64,000 nt of DNA from Mumia flava (GCF_002797495.1 NZ_PGEZ01000003.1:1-64000), one strand, 5' to 3'; numbered from the stretch's first letter, positions 1 to 9,425 are shown. Made by a program: numbers and translations. Notes: a model not told the origin generated them from the sequence alone.

Positions 1-919
1 CGCCCACGTTCAAGAAGACGTTCGGGTACCACCCGCTCGGCGTCTGGTGCGACAACACGCAAGAGTTCGTGGCCGCCAAGCTGCGCACCGGCGGTTCAGC
101 CGGGTCGAACACGACAGCCGACCACATCGATGTCCTGACCGACGCGATCACCCAGATCCCCAGCCGGCATCGCAAGAACCTGCTGATCCGTGGCGACGGG
201 GCCGGCGCCTCCCACGGCCTGCTGGACTGGATCGTCGCCCAAGGCCAGGTCCGCGGCCGGACGGTGGAATACTCAGTGGGTTTCGCGGTCACCGAGAAGC
301 TCCGCGACGCGATCCGGCTGGTCCCGAAGAACGTCTGGACGCCCGCGCTCGACGCCGACGGCGGTGTACGTGACGGCGGTGACGTCGCCGAGCTCACCGG
401 GCTGCTCGAGACGACGATGCTCACGAAGGGCCTGACGGGATGCGGGTCATCGTCCGCCGGGAGCGTCCGCATCCGGGTGCGCAGCTGTCGCTGTTCGAAG
501 AGGCCGACGGGCGGCGCTACCAAGCGTTCGCAACCAACACCCCGGTCGGGCAGCTCGCCTTCCTGGAAGCCAGGCACCGCGCCCACGCCCGCGTCGAGGA
601 CCGCATCCGCCACGCCAAGGACTCCGGACTCGGCCGCTTCCCGTCGCGATAGTTCGCGATCAACCAGACCTGGCTCGCGTTGACCATGATCGCCGCCGAT
701 GTGGTCGCCTGGACCAGGCTGCTCGCGCTGACCGGCGACGCGAAGACCCTCGCCACGTGCGAGCCGAAAGCGCTGCGCTACCGGCTCTGGCACGTCCCCG
801 CCCGACTCGTCCACACCGGCCGGCGGCGGCGCCTGAAGATCCCGCAGTCCTGGCCCTCGGCCGCAGCGATCGTCGCGGTGTTCGCGAACATCGCCGCGAT
901 CCCACCACCACCGGCTTGA
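1..919 (+). pseudogene. IS1380-family transposase, 5'-truncated and broken
   Basis: This is the C-terminal part of an IS1380-family DDE transposase cut by the window edge. Family-typical stretches are readable: AGSNTTADHIDVL near base 105, EYSVGFAV near 270, MRVIVRRERPHPGAQ from 440, LGRFPSR near 630 and FAINQTWLAL from 653. The first part is read in frame 3. From about base 430 the homology moves to frame 2, so there is a frameshift between roughly 415 and 437. A TAG at 650-652 then interrupts the second half just before FAINQTW. The last in-frame stop is at 917-919. Two independent lesions mean the copy cannot make an intact transposase. It marks the left side of a less GC-rich accessory segment. 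Confidence 0.85.
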
Positions 920-1050
920 CGAGCCCTGTCCGCCCACCACCTCAGCACCCGGAGAACCGCAGCCCGGCAGCGCCAGCCGGCGCACCGTCGTACCCGAGAT
1001 CACCATGGACACGCGCACACCCCATCACGCGCCACCGACACGAACGACGC

Positions 1051-1075
1051 CCTCGTCATTAAAGACCGGGGCTAG
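1051..1075. mobile_element. probable right terminal repeat of the IS1380 element
   Basis: About 130 bases after the transposase stop lies a segment ending in GGGGCTAGG and starting CCTCGTCATTAAAG. This matches the look of IS1380-family ends, which typically read CCTA(A/G)CCC... inward. The left end is outside the window, so the pairing cannot be confirmed here. Confidence 0.45.
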
Positions 1076-1092
1076 GAGAGTCGGACGGCGCT

Positions 1093-1887
1093 TCAGCCAG
1101 ACACGCGGTCCAGGGCGCGCCCCAGAGAACCGGCCAGGTCGGCGAGGCCCGCCTCGGACACGACGTAGACGCGCCGCCGCGGCGCCTGGCCGAACTTGAC
1201 GGAGACGTCGAACCGCTCCACGGGAGTCAGGATCGGCTGGCCCTCATGACCAAGCTCGCACTGGAACAAGGGCGCTTGGGTCACCACCACGGGCATGACG
1301 CCGCCTAGGACCGTGCCGATGTTGTCGCCAGCCATCGTCAGCGTCCCCTCGCCAGCGAGGGCCCGCGCGAAGCTCATCGACTGCATGATGGCGTCCTGAG
1401 CGCTGTTGATAGATTCCTTTCCCAGCGCTGACACTGCGTGCGAGGCAAGCCGGTCGGTGAGCAGGCCGTTCTCCCACTCGAACGCCCCGACGACTTTGGT
1501 GCGCAGTTCCTCGGTCCAGTCCTTCCCACACGGCAGCCACCAGTCGCTGAGCTTGGCGGGGTGGGTGGAGCGGCGCTGGTCGTAGAAAGCGATCCACGGC
1601 TTGTCGCTGCCGGACTTGCACTCAACGGCGAGCCTGAAGGAGGTGTTGAGAGTCCTTGACAGGTTACTGCCTCCGAAGAGGGCCATCACGTCACCCTCAC
1701 GCTGCTTCTTCGTCACCCCGTCCTCGTACTGGTAGGCGGGCAGGGCCAGCCTGCAGCCGGGCGTGCCCATGAGGGATCTCGCGGCGCGAAGTTCAAGGGC
1801 ACGCCCGCTGTCCTCGAGCCACTTGTATAGCTTTTCGGTCAGTTCGTTCACGCGAACAAGCATGCGCGAACGGTCCGGCCCGATCAT
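1093..1887 (-). CDS. putative PD-(D/E)xK nuclease-like protein
   Basis: A 264-residue protein of no family that I can name. It contains a plausible restriction-endonuclease-fold core: Asp66 in REGDVMALFG followed by Glu89-x-Lys91 in AVECKSG, with Glu55 upstream as a possible extra acidic residue. This is the D...ExK arrangement of PD-(D/E)xK nucleases. There is no signal peptide or membrane segment, so it should be cytoplasmic. It is divergent from the AIPR gene with about 100 bases between them, which suggests joint regulation and a shared defence role; that role is inference. Its composition is less GC-rich than the catabolic genes. The ATG at 1887 is used, but no strong ribosome site is visible and ATG 1863 is an alternative. 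Confidence 0.6.
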   Translation of the reverse strand: MIGPDRSRMLVRVNELTEKLYKWLEDSGRALELRAARSLMGTPGCRLALPAYQYEDGVTKKQREGDVMALFGGSNLSRTLNTSFRLAVECKSGSDKPWIAFYDQRRSTHPAKLSDWWLPCGKDWTEELRTKVVGAFEWENGLLTDRLASHAVSALGKESINSAQDAIMQSMSFARALAGEGTLTMAGDNIGTVLGGVMPVVVTQAPLFQCELGHEGQPILTPVERFDVSVKFGQAPRRRVYVVSEAGLADLAGSLGRALDRVSG

Positions 1888-1925
1888 CAGCGGCTCGCGG
1901 ACAACCAGAACTACAGGGAGTGGTG

Positions 1926-1942
1926 GCCAGCGACTAGCTGGC
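1926..1942. promoter_or_regulatory. inverted repeat between nuclease and AIPR genes
   Basis: GCCAGC (1926-1931) and GCTGGC (1937-1942) form a perfect 6-bp inverted repeat with a 5-base spacer in the divergent promoter region. It is placed where one operator could serve both genes. The binding protein is unknown. Confidence 0.35.
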
Positions 1943-1988
1943 GTGATGCGGCCTTAGGGTGAAGTGGACCGCTAGTGAAGGGGATCTG

Positions 1989-3743
1989 ATGGATCGCGTT
2001 ACGAAGTCGTACCTGGACGAGTTCAGGTCGGAGCAGTCCTTGTCTTCGAGCCTGTCGGAATCGGACTTGTTCGAACTATTCGCGGACTACTGCGTGGTGT
2101 CGCTTGCCCATGAAGAAGAGTTCGACACGGAGGACGTCCACGTCGGGGGCGAAGGCGATCTAGGGCTCGATGGACTGGCGATCATCGTCAACGGGGCCCT
2201 GATCAGTTCGGTCGAGGAAGCGTCAGATCTGCTCGAAATCAATGGCTTCCTGGACGTGAAGTTCATCTTCGTCCAGGCCAAGACGAGCAGCAGCTTCAGT
2301 GGCGAGCAGATCATGACGTTCTTCGACGGCGTCGACGAGTTCTTCGCAGAGGACCCTGCGCTGCCGGTGAACGAGAAGGTCGAGGCGGCGCGAGAGGTCA
2401 TGTCTTGGCTGTACTCGAAGAGCGTGAAGTTCAAGCGCCAGAAGCCTGTGATCGAGATGACCTTTGTAACGACCGGTCAATGGCAGGAGGACCAGTACCT
2501 GACGGCCAAGATCGAGAAGCGCAAGGGACAGCTGATGGCGACGGGCCTCTTCGGCGAGGTCAAGTTCACACCCCTGGGAGCCAACGAGATCCAGACGGCG
2601 TATCAGCGCTCCAAGAACAACGTGACCGTCGAGTTCTCGTTCTCAAACAAGGTCTTGCTGCCCGAAATCGAAGGGGTGGAGGAGGCCTACCTAGGTGTGT
2701 TGCCGGCGAAGGAGTACCTGTCCCTGATCACGGACCCACTTGGCAACATCCGGAAGCCTCTGTTCTATGACAACGTCCGAGACTTCCAGGGAGACAATGA
2801 GGTCAACGGCGAGATTCGACAGACGTTGCAGGACCCAGCGGGTCAGCAGAGGTTCGCGGTCCTCAACAATGGGGTAACCGTCGTCACTCGCGGCCTCGAT
2901 ACGACCGGCAACAAGTTCGTGGTCACGGACTACCAGATCGTCAATGGGTGCCAGACGAGCCATGTTCTGTTCGACGCGGCCGAGGAACTGAGTGACGAGG
3001 TCCACGTTCCGCTGAAGGTGATCTCGACGGCTGACGAGGAGATCATCAGCGCGATCATCACGGCAACCAACCGGCAGACCGAGGTCACCGCGGACGATCT
3101 CTACGCGATGAGCGCGTTCCAGAAGCGCCTGGAGGCTCTCTATGACGCGTTCCCGGACAAGAAGAAGTTGCACTACGAACGCCGCTCGAAGCAGTATGCG
3201 TCGGCCAACGGCATCGAGAAGGTCCGAATCATCGGCAAGACCCTGCAGGTCCGGGCCTTTGCTGCGATGTTCCTAGACGATGCCCACCGTGCTGCGCGGT
3301 ACTACGGGGACTTGAGGGCGCAGGTCGGCACCAAGATCTTCATTGACACTCACAAGCTCGAGCCGTACTACGTGTCGGCGTACGGCTATTACAGGTTGGA
3401 GTTCCTCTTCCGGAACAACCTTCTGCCCGTCTACTACAAGCCCGCCCGATACCACCTGCTGATGGCTCTGCGCTATCTCGTCGGCGGAACGGACATGCCT
3501 GCACTGACGGCCAACAAGATGACCGGGTATGCGAACAAGATCGCCGAGGTCTTGTGGTCCGATGACGCATCGGTCGAGGCGTTCAAGGAAGCGATCGAGG
3601 TGATCGACGCGGTCCTTGCGGGAGATGTCCTTACGCGGGACGTGGTGAAGACGCAGTCGTTCACCGACTCCGTGAAGGCAGCAGCGGTTGCTCGGGCAGA
3701 GGAGAAGGAGGCAACCGCGGACGGCAACGCCGCGAAGAAATGA
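1989..3743 (+). CDS. AIPR-family (abortive infection phage resistance) protein
   Basis: A 584-residue AIPR-domain protein. The N-terminal part has a restriction-endonuclease-like core, with Asp61 in GLDGLAI and the FVQAK segment (Gln96-x-Lys98). The AIPR signature follows: LFYDNVRDFQG near residue 258, VLNNGVTV near 291 and IVNGCQTSHVLF near 317. AIPR proteins are linked to abortive infection and often occur beside restriction or other defence genes; the mechanism is not established for this one. ATG 1989 is preferred over an in-frame GTG at 1959 because AAGGGG lies six bases upstream. Its GC content is by eye 15-20 points below the flanking catabolic genes, a sign of transfer. A strong hairpin overlaps its stop codon. 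Confidence 0.85.
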   Translation: MDRVTKSYLDEFRSEQSLSSSLSESDLFELFADYCVVSLAHEEEFDTEDVHVGGEGDLGLDGLAIIVNGALISSVEEASDLLEINGFLDVKFIFVQAKTSSSFSGEQIMTFFDGVDEFFAEDPALPVNEKVEAAREVMSWLYSKSVKFKRQKPVIEMTFVTTGQWQEDQYLTAKIEKRKGQLMATGLFGEVKFTPLGANEIQTAYQRSKNNVTVEFSFSNKVLLPEIEGVEEAYLGVLPAKEYLSLITDPLGNIRKPLFYDNVRDFQGDNEVNGEIRQTLQDPAGQQRFAVLNNGVTVVTRGLDTTGNKFVVTDYQIVNGCQTSHVLFDAAEELSDEVHVPLKVISTADEEIISAIITATNRQTEVTADDLYAMSAFQKRLEALYDAFPDKKKLHYERRSKQYASANGIEKVRIIGKTLQVRAFAAMFLDDAHRAARYYGDLRAQVGTKIFIDTHKLEPYYVSAYGYYRLEFLFRNNLLPVYYKPARYHLLMALRYLVGGTDMPALTANKMTGYANKIAEVLWSDDASVEAFKEAIEVIDAVLAGDVLTRDVVKTQSFTDSVKAAAVARAEEKEATADGNAAKK

Positions 3744-3777
3744 GGTGGGTGGGCGGCACTGCCGTCCACCCACCTCA
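3741..3777 (+). terminator. hairpin at the end of the AIPR gene
   Basis: Bases 3741-3757 pair with 3761-3777 over 17 bp with a single G-U pair and a 3-base loop. The stop codon is part of the left arm. There is no U-run, as is usual in high-GC actinobacteria. Confidence 0.75.
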
Positions 3778-4162
<385 letters not shown>

Positions 4163-5911
4163 TCAGCGCGTATGCACTCGATCAACGGCCGAGCGCGGAT
4201 CCTCGCTCGGCGAGGGTCGTCCGCCTTGGGCTGCCGCGTGCAAGACGGCGTCGGCGAGGGAGGTCGGATTATCCCCCCGCCACGCCACGTGCTGGTCGGG
4301 ACGCACGAGCACGTACGGCGCGTCCCAGTCCTGCGTGAACGAGCCCTCCGTCCGGCGCACGCGGACCAGGTCGAGCGGAATCCCGGCGACGTCGGCTACC
4401 CGCTGGGCGGCGGCGAACTCCGACTCCGCATCCCGGTCAGCCGGCGCAGCGCCATCCACCTCCGCGCCCGCATCCACCAGCACCGTGAAGCCCGCCCCCA
4501 GCACGTCGTACAGCGAATGCCCGTCCGCCAGCCACGCGTGCGGCAGCAGACATCCCGGCGCCGCCGACGGCACGTAGCGGATCGGGTCCGGCTCCGGCGC
4601 GGAAGCACCCGACGGCGTCACGCACGGCGAGGACGCGTAGTCGTACCCGAGCACCAGCCCGAGCGACAGGAACTCCGAGGTCTTCACCTGCAACGCCTCA
4701 CCCGCGAGCCGCCGCAGCTCCTCGCCCCGCTCCCCCGCATCGCCCAGACCCTCCTGCACGAAGTCATCGGCCAGGGCGGTCCCGTTCGTCGCCGCATCGT
4801 CGATCGTGCGGCGCGCGACCGGCCGGCGCTCCGCCTCGTACGAGTCGAGCAGGCCTGGTCCCGCCCAACCGTGCAGCTCGGCGTCGAGCTTCCAGGCGAG
4901 GTTCGCAGCGTCGCCGATGCAGGTGTTGAAGCCGTGCCCGCCCCACGGCGGGTTCGCGTGCGCGGCGTCGCCGACGAGGAAGCAGCGGCCGCGGCGGTAC
5001 TGCGGCGCGAGCAGCATCCGCGCGGTCCACGGGTCCTCCGCGAGCACCTCCACGTCCACGTCGTCGCCGACCCCGGCGAGGTCGCGGATGATTGCGTCGC
5101 GCGGCACGCCGGCGAACGCGGGCGCCTCCGCGTCGTACCCCTGGACGATCGACCACCACAGACCGTCGAGGTCCATCTGCCCGATCATCCCCGCGTACGT
5201 GCGCCCGACCACCCAGAACTGCACCGCCGGGTCGATCCGGACCAGGTCGGCGAGGGCCTCGGAGCGGAACAGCAGACCGAGGTTCGACTTCGCCGCGGAC
5301 GAGCCCTCGAGCCGCAGCCCCAGCGCCCGCCGTACGTCCGACGAGACGCCGTCGGCACCGACGAGGTAGCGCGCACGGACGAGCCGCTCCTCCCCCGCCG
5401 CGTCAGCCACCCGGGCCACCACACCGTCGACCGCATCCGGCTCGGACTCCAGCCCCACGAACCGCGACCCCAGACACAGCGTCGAGAGGGGCTGCGCCTC
5501 CACGGCCCGGCGCAGGACCTGTTCGACGACGGGCTGCGCGACCTGCTGGCCGCACTCGGGCGCGACGTCGTATCGGCCCGACCGCAGCTGGAACGCCTCG
5601 TGGAACCGCGTCAGCTCGTGCCCGACCAGCGACGTGCAGAACGCGACGCTGTCGGAGTAGTCGACCGGCAGCGGCGACGCGTCGCGGAGCCGGTCGGCCA
5701 GGCCGATGCGCCGCAGGTGCGTCATCGTGCGGGCGTTCGTCGTCTTCGCGCGCGGGTGGAGCCAGTCGAGCTCGACGCGCGGTTCGAGGACGGCGCTGCG
5801 GACCCCGCGACCCGCCAGGTCGGCGGCCAGGAACAGCCCGCTGGGGCCTCCGCCGGCGATCAGGACGTCGACCTGTGCCGGGACGGGGTGCGGGTCGCGG
5901 GGTGCGGTCAT
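4163..5911 (-). CDS. FAD-dependent aromatic ring hydroxylase (MhpA/PheA-like)
   Basis: A 582-residue class A flavoprotein monooxygenase that should hydroxylate a phenolic ring using NAD(P)H and O2. Visible motifs are the FAD-binding GGGPSG (residues 20-25), the DG motif in VGADG (185-188) and the GD motif FLVGDAAH (from 312). The C-terminal region after about 400 fits the thioredoxin-like domain of the phenol hydroxylase/MhpA group. The ATG at 5911 overlaps the stop of the upstream transporter gene as ATGA, so translation is coupled. Neighbours are an aromatic-acid transporter, a LysR regulator, a bicupin dioxygenase and an esterase-like hydrolase. The substrate is not readable from sequence; a phloroglucinol, resorcinol or hydroxyphenylpropionate type phenol is plausible. 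Confidence 0.85.
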   Translation of the reverse strand: MTAPRDPHPVPAQVDVLIAGGGPSGLFLAADLAGRGVRSAVLEPRVELDWLHPRAKTTNARTMTHLRRIGLADRLRDASPLPVDYSDSVAFCTSLVGHELTRFHEAFQLRSGRYDVAPECGQQVAQPVVEQVLRRAVEAQPLSTLCLGSRFVGLESEPDAVDGVVARVADAAGEERLVRARYLVGADGVSSDVRRALGLRLEGSSAAKSNLGLLFRSEALADLVRIDPAVQFWVVGRTYAGMIGQMDLDGLWWSIVQGYDAEAPAFAGVPRDAIIRDLAGVGDDVDVEVLAEDPWTARMLLAPQYRRGRCFLVGDAAHANPPWGGHGFNTCIGDAANLAWKLDAELHGWAGPGLLDSYEAERRPVARRTIDDAATNGTALADDFVQEGLGDAGERGEELRRLAGEALQVKTSEFLSLGLVLGYDYASSPCVTPSGASAPEPDPIRYVPSAAPGCLLPHAWLADGHSLYDVLGAGFTVLVDAGAEVDGAAPADRDAESEFAAAQRVADVAGIPLDLVRVRRTEGSFTQDWDAPYVLVRPDQHVAWRGDNPTSLADAVLHAAAQGGRPSPSEDPRSAVDRVHTR

Positions 5912-7245
5912 CGAGCGATCTCCTCCAGGGACGCGGCCTCCGCGGCCGGGGTGTCGAGCGGAGCCTTCTTGGGCACGAGCGCCATCACGATGCCGCCGAG
6001 CAGCGCGGTGATCGCGAAGGCGGTGGCGGTCGCGTGCAGGGGATCGTTGCCGGAGACGACCCAGGCGCCGAACGTCGGTCCGACGATGCCGCCGATCCGG
6101 CCGACGCCGAGCGCCCAGCCGAGCCCGGACGCACGCGACGACGCCGGGTAGAAGCGGGCGATGAAGTCGTTGAGGATGTTCTGCGTGCCGAACCCGCCGA
6201 ATCCGGCCAGCATCACCAGCACCACGAGCAGCCCGGTCGCGGGCTGGCCGGACACGAGCGTCAGCGCGATCGCGGCGGCGAGGTAGCCGGCGATCACGAG
6301 CGGCTTCGGCCCGAACCGGTCGGCGAGCCACGCCGCGATCACGGTGCCGACGACGGCGCCGAGGCAGTAGACGAGCAGGAAGTTGATCGACGACCCGAGC
6401 CCGTACCCGGACGTCGCCATCACCTGCGGCAGCCACGTCGTGATCCCGAAGACGGTGAGCAGACTGAAGAACGTCGTCGCCCAGATCAGCAGGGTCGGCA
6501 CGAGCATGCGCCCGGACACCAGCGCGGTGACCGACGAGAACCGCCCGCCCGCAGCACCGGCCGCGGTGCCGGCCGGCACCGCCGGAGCCGCCGGCGTCGG
6601 GAGGCCGTACGTGTCGCGCACCCGTGCTGCCGCCTCGGCGTCACCGCGCGCCGCGAGGTAGCTCGGCGACTCCGGCAGCGCCCGGAACAGCACCGGCACG
6701 ACGAGCAGCATCAGACCGGCCGCGAGGTAGACCGGACGGAACCCGTGGTCCGCCACGACCCGCGACGCGAAGAACGACGCGACCACCATGCCGACCGGCG
6801 GACCGGTCAGCACGAGCCCCAGGGTGCGCGATCGCGTCTCCGGCCGCGTGAACTCGCTCGCCAGCGCGACCGCGGTCGGCAGCAGACCGCCGACGCCGAA
6901 GCAGGTGAGGATGCGCAGCGCGACGAACGCCTCGACGTTCGGCGCCAGAGCGGCCAGCACCATGCCGGCGGAGAAGATCGTGACGCTCGCCAGGAAGATC
7001 TTGCGCCGCCCGATCCGGTCGGTCAGCGTGCCCGCGACCAGCGAGCCGGCGAGCATGCCGGTCAGCGCGAGGCTGCCGACGTGACCAGCACCGTCCACGG
7101 TGAGGTTGAACGGCGGCTGACCGATCAGCGCCGGGAGCGTCGCCCCGTACGCCATCAGGTCGTAGCCGTCGGCCACGAGACACAGCCAGCACAAGACGTA
7201 GACGAGGGTCCGCGATCGTGGTGCGGATCGGGTCGCAGTGGACAT
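5908..7245 (-). CDS. MFS transporter, aromatic acid:H+ symporter type
   Basis: A 445-residue, twelve-helix major facilitator protein. The N-terminal region contains DGYDLMAYG, an Asp-containing helix-1 signature common in the AAHS family (PcaK, BenK, MhpT), and the loop 2-3 motif GTLTDRIGRRKI. It likely imports an aromatic acid for the monooxygenase encoded downstream, whose start it overlaps by four bases. ATG 7245 is chosen because GGAGC lies just upstream and the protein then starts with a short cytoplasmic tail; longer upstream reading has no family similarity. About 100 bases upstream lies a palindrome that may be the LysR operator. The import direction and substrate are inferred from family and context. 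Confidence 0.88.
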   Translation of the reverse strand: MSTATRSAPRSRTLVYVLCWLCLVADGYDLMAYGATLPALIGQPPFNLTVDGAGHVGSLALTGMLAGSLVAGTLTDRIGRRKIFLASVTIFSAGMVLAALAPNVEAFVALRILTCFGVGGLLPTAVALASEFTRPETRSRTLGLVLTGPPVGMVVASFFASRVVADHGFRPVYLAAGLMLLVVPVLFRALPESPSYLAARGDAEAAARVRDTYGLPTPAAPAVPAGTAAGAAGGRFSSVTALVSGRMLVPTLLIWATTFFSLLTVFGITTWLPQVMATSGYGLGSSINFLLVYCLGAVVGTVIAAWLADRFGPKPLVIAGYLAAAIALTLVSGQPATGLLVVLVMLAGFGGFGTQNILNDFIARFYPASSRASGLGWALGVGRIGGIVGPTFGAWVVSGNDPLHATATAFAITALLGGIVMALVPKKAPLDTPAAEAASLEEIAR

Positions 7246-7341
7246 GGGTGCTCCTGGGCGTCGGAAGTTCGGGCGGTCGACGTGACCGGAGCCACATCGC
7301 CGCCCCAGCGTGTCCGCGGTCACAGGCGCAGACGAGAGGCC

Positions 7342-7358
7342 TTCTCGATCATTGAGAA
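7342..7358. promoter_or_regulatory. candidate LysR operator before the MFS gene
   Basis: TTCTCGATCATTGAGAA is a near-perfect 17-bp palindrome with arms TTCTC and GAGAA. It lies directly after the lysR stop codon and about 100 bases before the transporter start, in a gap of 113 bases. Confidence 0.45.
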
Positions 7359-8345
7359 TCACGCCAGCGCCACCGAGCCCGTACGGGCGGGTGCCGCCGT
7401 ACCGGCGGGTGCGGCCACGTCCAAGGCGGCGCCATCCAGAGACCCCGCCGCCCGGGCGAGCAGCCCGCGCAGCCACTGGTGCGCCGGGTCATGCTCGCGG
7501 ACCGGGTGCCACCAGACCGCCTCGACCAGCGGCGCGACCGGCCACGGGCACTCGACGGTCCGCAGCCCGGCGACACCGGCGAACCGCGCCGCGAGCCGCC
7601 GCTGCAGCAGCGCCACCCGCGGCGTGCCCTGGAGCAGGAACGGCAGGGAGACGAAGCTGTCGGTGACGACCTCGACCCGCGGTTCGACGCCGAGCGTGCG
7701 GAGCTGGCGCGCCGCCGACGCGAAGGTCGCGGGTCGCTCCGACATCACCGCCCACGGCAGCGCCGCGAGGTCGGCGAGACTCGGCTCGTCTCCGACCAGA
7801 GCGTTGTCCGCCGCGAGGACGCACACCCAGTCATCGGTGCAGAGCCGCAGCGAGGGCAGGTCGCCGACCAGCCCGTACGGCAGGACGAGCGCGTCCACTG
7901 CGCTCAGCGTCGACTGGACGTGCTCGACCGCGTGCGGCGTCACGCCCGTGAACCGGATCCGTACGCCCGGCGCCTCCGTACGCGCCAGCGCCGACGCACG
8001 CGCCCCGAGCACCACCGACGCGTAGTCCGACGCCATCACGATGAACTCGTCGTCGGCATGCTCGGCATCGAACGACGCCGTCGCGTCGAACACCCGCTGC
8101 GCCGTCGCCAGCGCGGTCGCGACCCGGACGCGGAGCTGGCGCGCGAGCGGGGTGGGCCGGTACTCGTTGCCGTGCCGCACCAGCAGCTCGTCGCCGAAGT
8201 GCCTGCGCAACCGCGCCAGCGCGTGCGACGTCGCCGGCTGGCTCAGCGCGAGCGACTCCGCGGCACGCGTGACGTTCTGCTCGGTCAGCAGCGCGTCGAG
8301 CGCGAGCATCAGGTTGAGGTCGAGACTGCGCAGGTCACCGGGCAT
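7359..8345 (-). CDS. LysR-type transcriptional regulator
   Basis: A 328-residue LysR regulator. The N-terminal winged helix-turn-helix is readable at residues 5-65 (LNLMLALDALLTEQNV, then ESLALSQPATSHALARL), followed by a periplasmic-binding-protein-like effector domain. The opening LRSLDLNLMLALDALL resembles the NodD/NahR subgroup, whose members often respond to aromatic or flavonoid ligands. It lies in the same direction as the catabolic genes: 27 bases after the bicupin gene and 113 before the transporter gene. AGGAGGT just before ATG 8345 gives a strong start. It probably controls this cluster in response to the aromatic substrate, but the ligand is inferred. Confidence 0.88.
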   Translation of the reverse strand: MPGDLRSLDLNLMLALDALLTEQNVTRAAESLALSQPATSHALARLRRHFGDELLVRHGNEYRPTPLARQLRVRVATALATAQRVFDATASFDAEHADDEFIVMASDYASVVLGARASALARTEAPGVRIRFTGVTPHAVEHVQSTLSAVDALVLPYGLVGDLPSLRLCTDDWVCVLAADNALVGDEPSLADLAALPWAVMSERPATFASAARQLRTLGVEPRVEVVTDSFVSLPFLLQGTPRVALLQRRLAARFAGVAGLRTVECPWPVAPLVEAVWWHPVREHDPAHQWLRGLLARAAGSLDGAALDVAAPAGTAAPARTGSVALA

Positions 8346-8372
8346 GGGGCACCTCCTGCCGCACGGCGGGGT

Positions 8373-9425
8373 TCAGAGCCCCGCGGGCGTCTCGGGCGGC
8401 GGGCCGACCATCGTCACGTCGAGGTCGGAGATCTCCTGGAGGCGGCCCATCATCACCGACGGGTCGATCATCCCCTCGGTGTAGACGTGGTCGTCGGTCG
8501 CCGGACCGGTGCGGTCGAAGAACGGCTCGAACACGTCCGTCGTGAGGATCCCGAGCATCCGCGTGGCGTGGCCGCCGAGCGCGAAGCTGTGGATCGTCCC
8601 CGCCGGCGCGTGCACGTAGTCGCCGGGCGTGAGCAGCACCTGCTCGCCGTTCACCCAGAGCCAGATCCGGCCGGAGAGGCAGAAGAAGTTCTCGGTGTGC
8701 TGGGAGTGGAAGTGCCGCGGGATGTACGGCTGGCGGGCGCCGATCGTCGTGACGGCGATGTAGCGGCCACCGGTGTTGCGGCCGCGCGCCGAGAACGCGT
8801 TGACCGCGTCCGGCCACATCCGGCGGTCGCCCTCGCCGGCGCGCAGGAAGTACGGCTCGACGCCGCCGGGCAGCGCCACGTCGTCGCCGTCGCGCGCGTC
8901 GACCTGCGGCAGGTCGTGGACCGACGCCCCGCCGGGAACGATCAGCCGTCCGCTCGGCGGCGGGACGTCGGCGGCCGGGTACACGTGCGTCGCGACCGGC
9001 GACTCGCCCTCGAGCAGCGCGTCGAGCGCACCGCCCGGCGCGCTCCAGAACAGCAGCTTGGTCATCTCCGAGAGCATCCGGTACGCGACCGGGACGCCCG
9101 GCGGGACGTGGATCGTGTCGCCGGTGCCGAGCACGCGGCTCTCCCCCGGCAGCCACACCTGCACACTCCCCTCGAACACCACGTACGACCGCTGGTGCTC
9201 GGCGAGGCTGTGGAACGGGGCAGACGCGCCGCGCGGTCCGAGGACGAACGCCGCGTCGAACGCGTTGCCCGAGTCGGCCGCACGGGCGACGACGGTCCAC
9301 AGCTGGCCGTCCACCTCGTACCGCTGGCCCTCCCCGCTCGTGATCGCGTACGGGACGGGCTCGCCGGGCAGCGTATCCACGACGGGACGCATCTGGTGCA
9401 CGGACTCGAGGTCGAGAGTGGTCAT
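8373..9425 (-). CDS. bicupin dioxygenase, QdoI-type quercetin 2,3-dioxygenase homologue
   Basis: A 350-residue two-cupin protein similar along its whole length to the Bacillus quercetin 2,3-dioxygenase QdoI/YxaG, including paired PYxxxSGEG openings for each domain and a shared FEPFF segment. The C-terminal cupin keeps all metal ligands: His238, His240, Glu245 and His279. In the N-terminal cupin the equivalent positions read His72, Leu74, Arg79 and Val113, so that metal site is lost. Such enzymes open the flavonol heterocycle, releasing CO and a depside. ATG 9425 overlaps the stop of the upstream hydrolase (ATGA). The neighbouring esterase-like hydrolase could cleave the depside and the ring hydroxylase could act on the phloroglucinol part. 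Gentisate dioxygenase was considered and fits less well. Confidence 0.78.
   Translation of the reverse strand: MTTLDLESVHQMRPVVDTLPGEPVPYAITSGEGQRYEVDGQLWTVVARAADSGNAFDAAFVLGPRGASAPFHSLAEHQRSYVVFEGSVQVWLPGESRVLGTGDTIHVPPGVPVAYRMLSEMTKLLFWSAPGGALDALLEGESPVATHVYPAADVPPPSGRLIVPGGASVHDLPQVDARDGDDVALPGGVEPYFLRAGEGDRRMWPDAVNAFSARGRNTGGRYIAVTTIGARQPYIPRHFHSQHTENFFCLSGRIWLWVNGEQVLLTPGDYVHAPAGTIHSFALGGHATRMLGILTTDVFEPFFDRTGPATDDHVYTEGMIDPSVMMGRLQEISDLDVTMVGPPPETPAGL

Noticed and set aside
8373-9425. Gentisate 1,2-dioxygenase
   Set aside because: It is also a bicupin of similar size, but the paired PYxxxSGEG segments and FEPFF ending match QdoI-type quercetinases instead.
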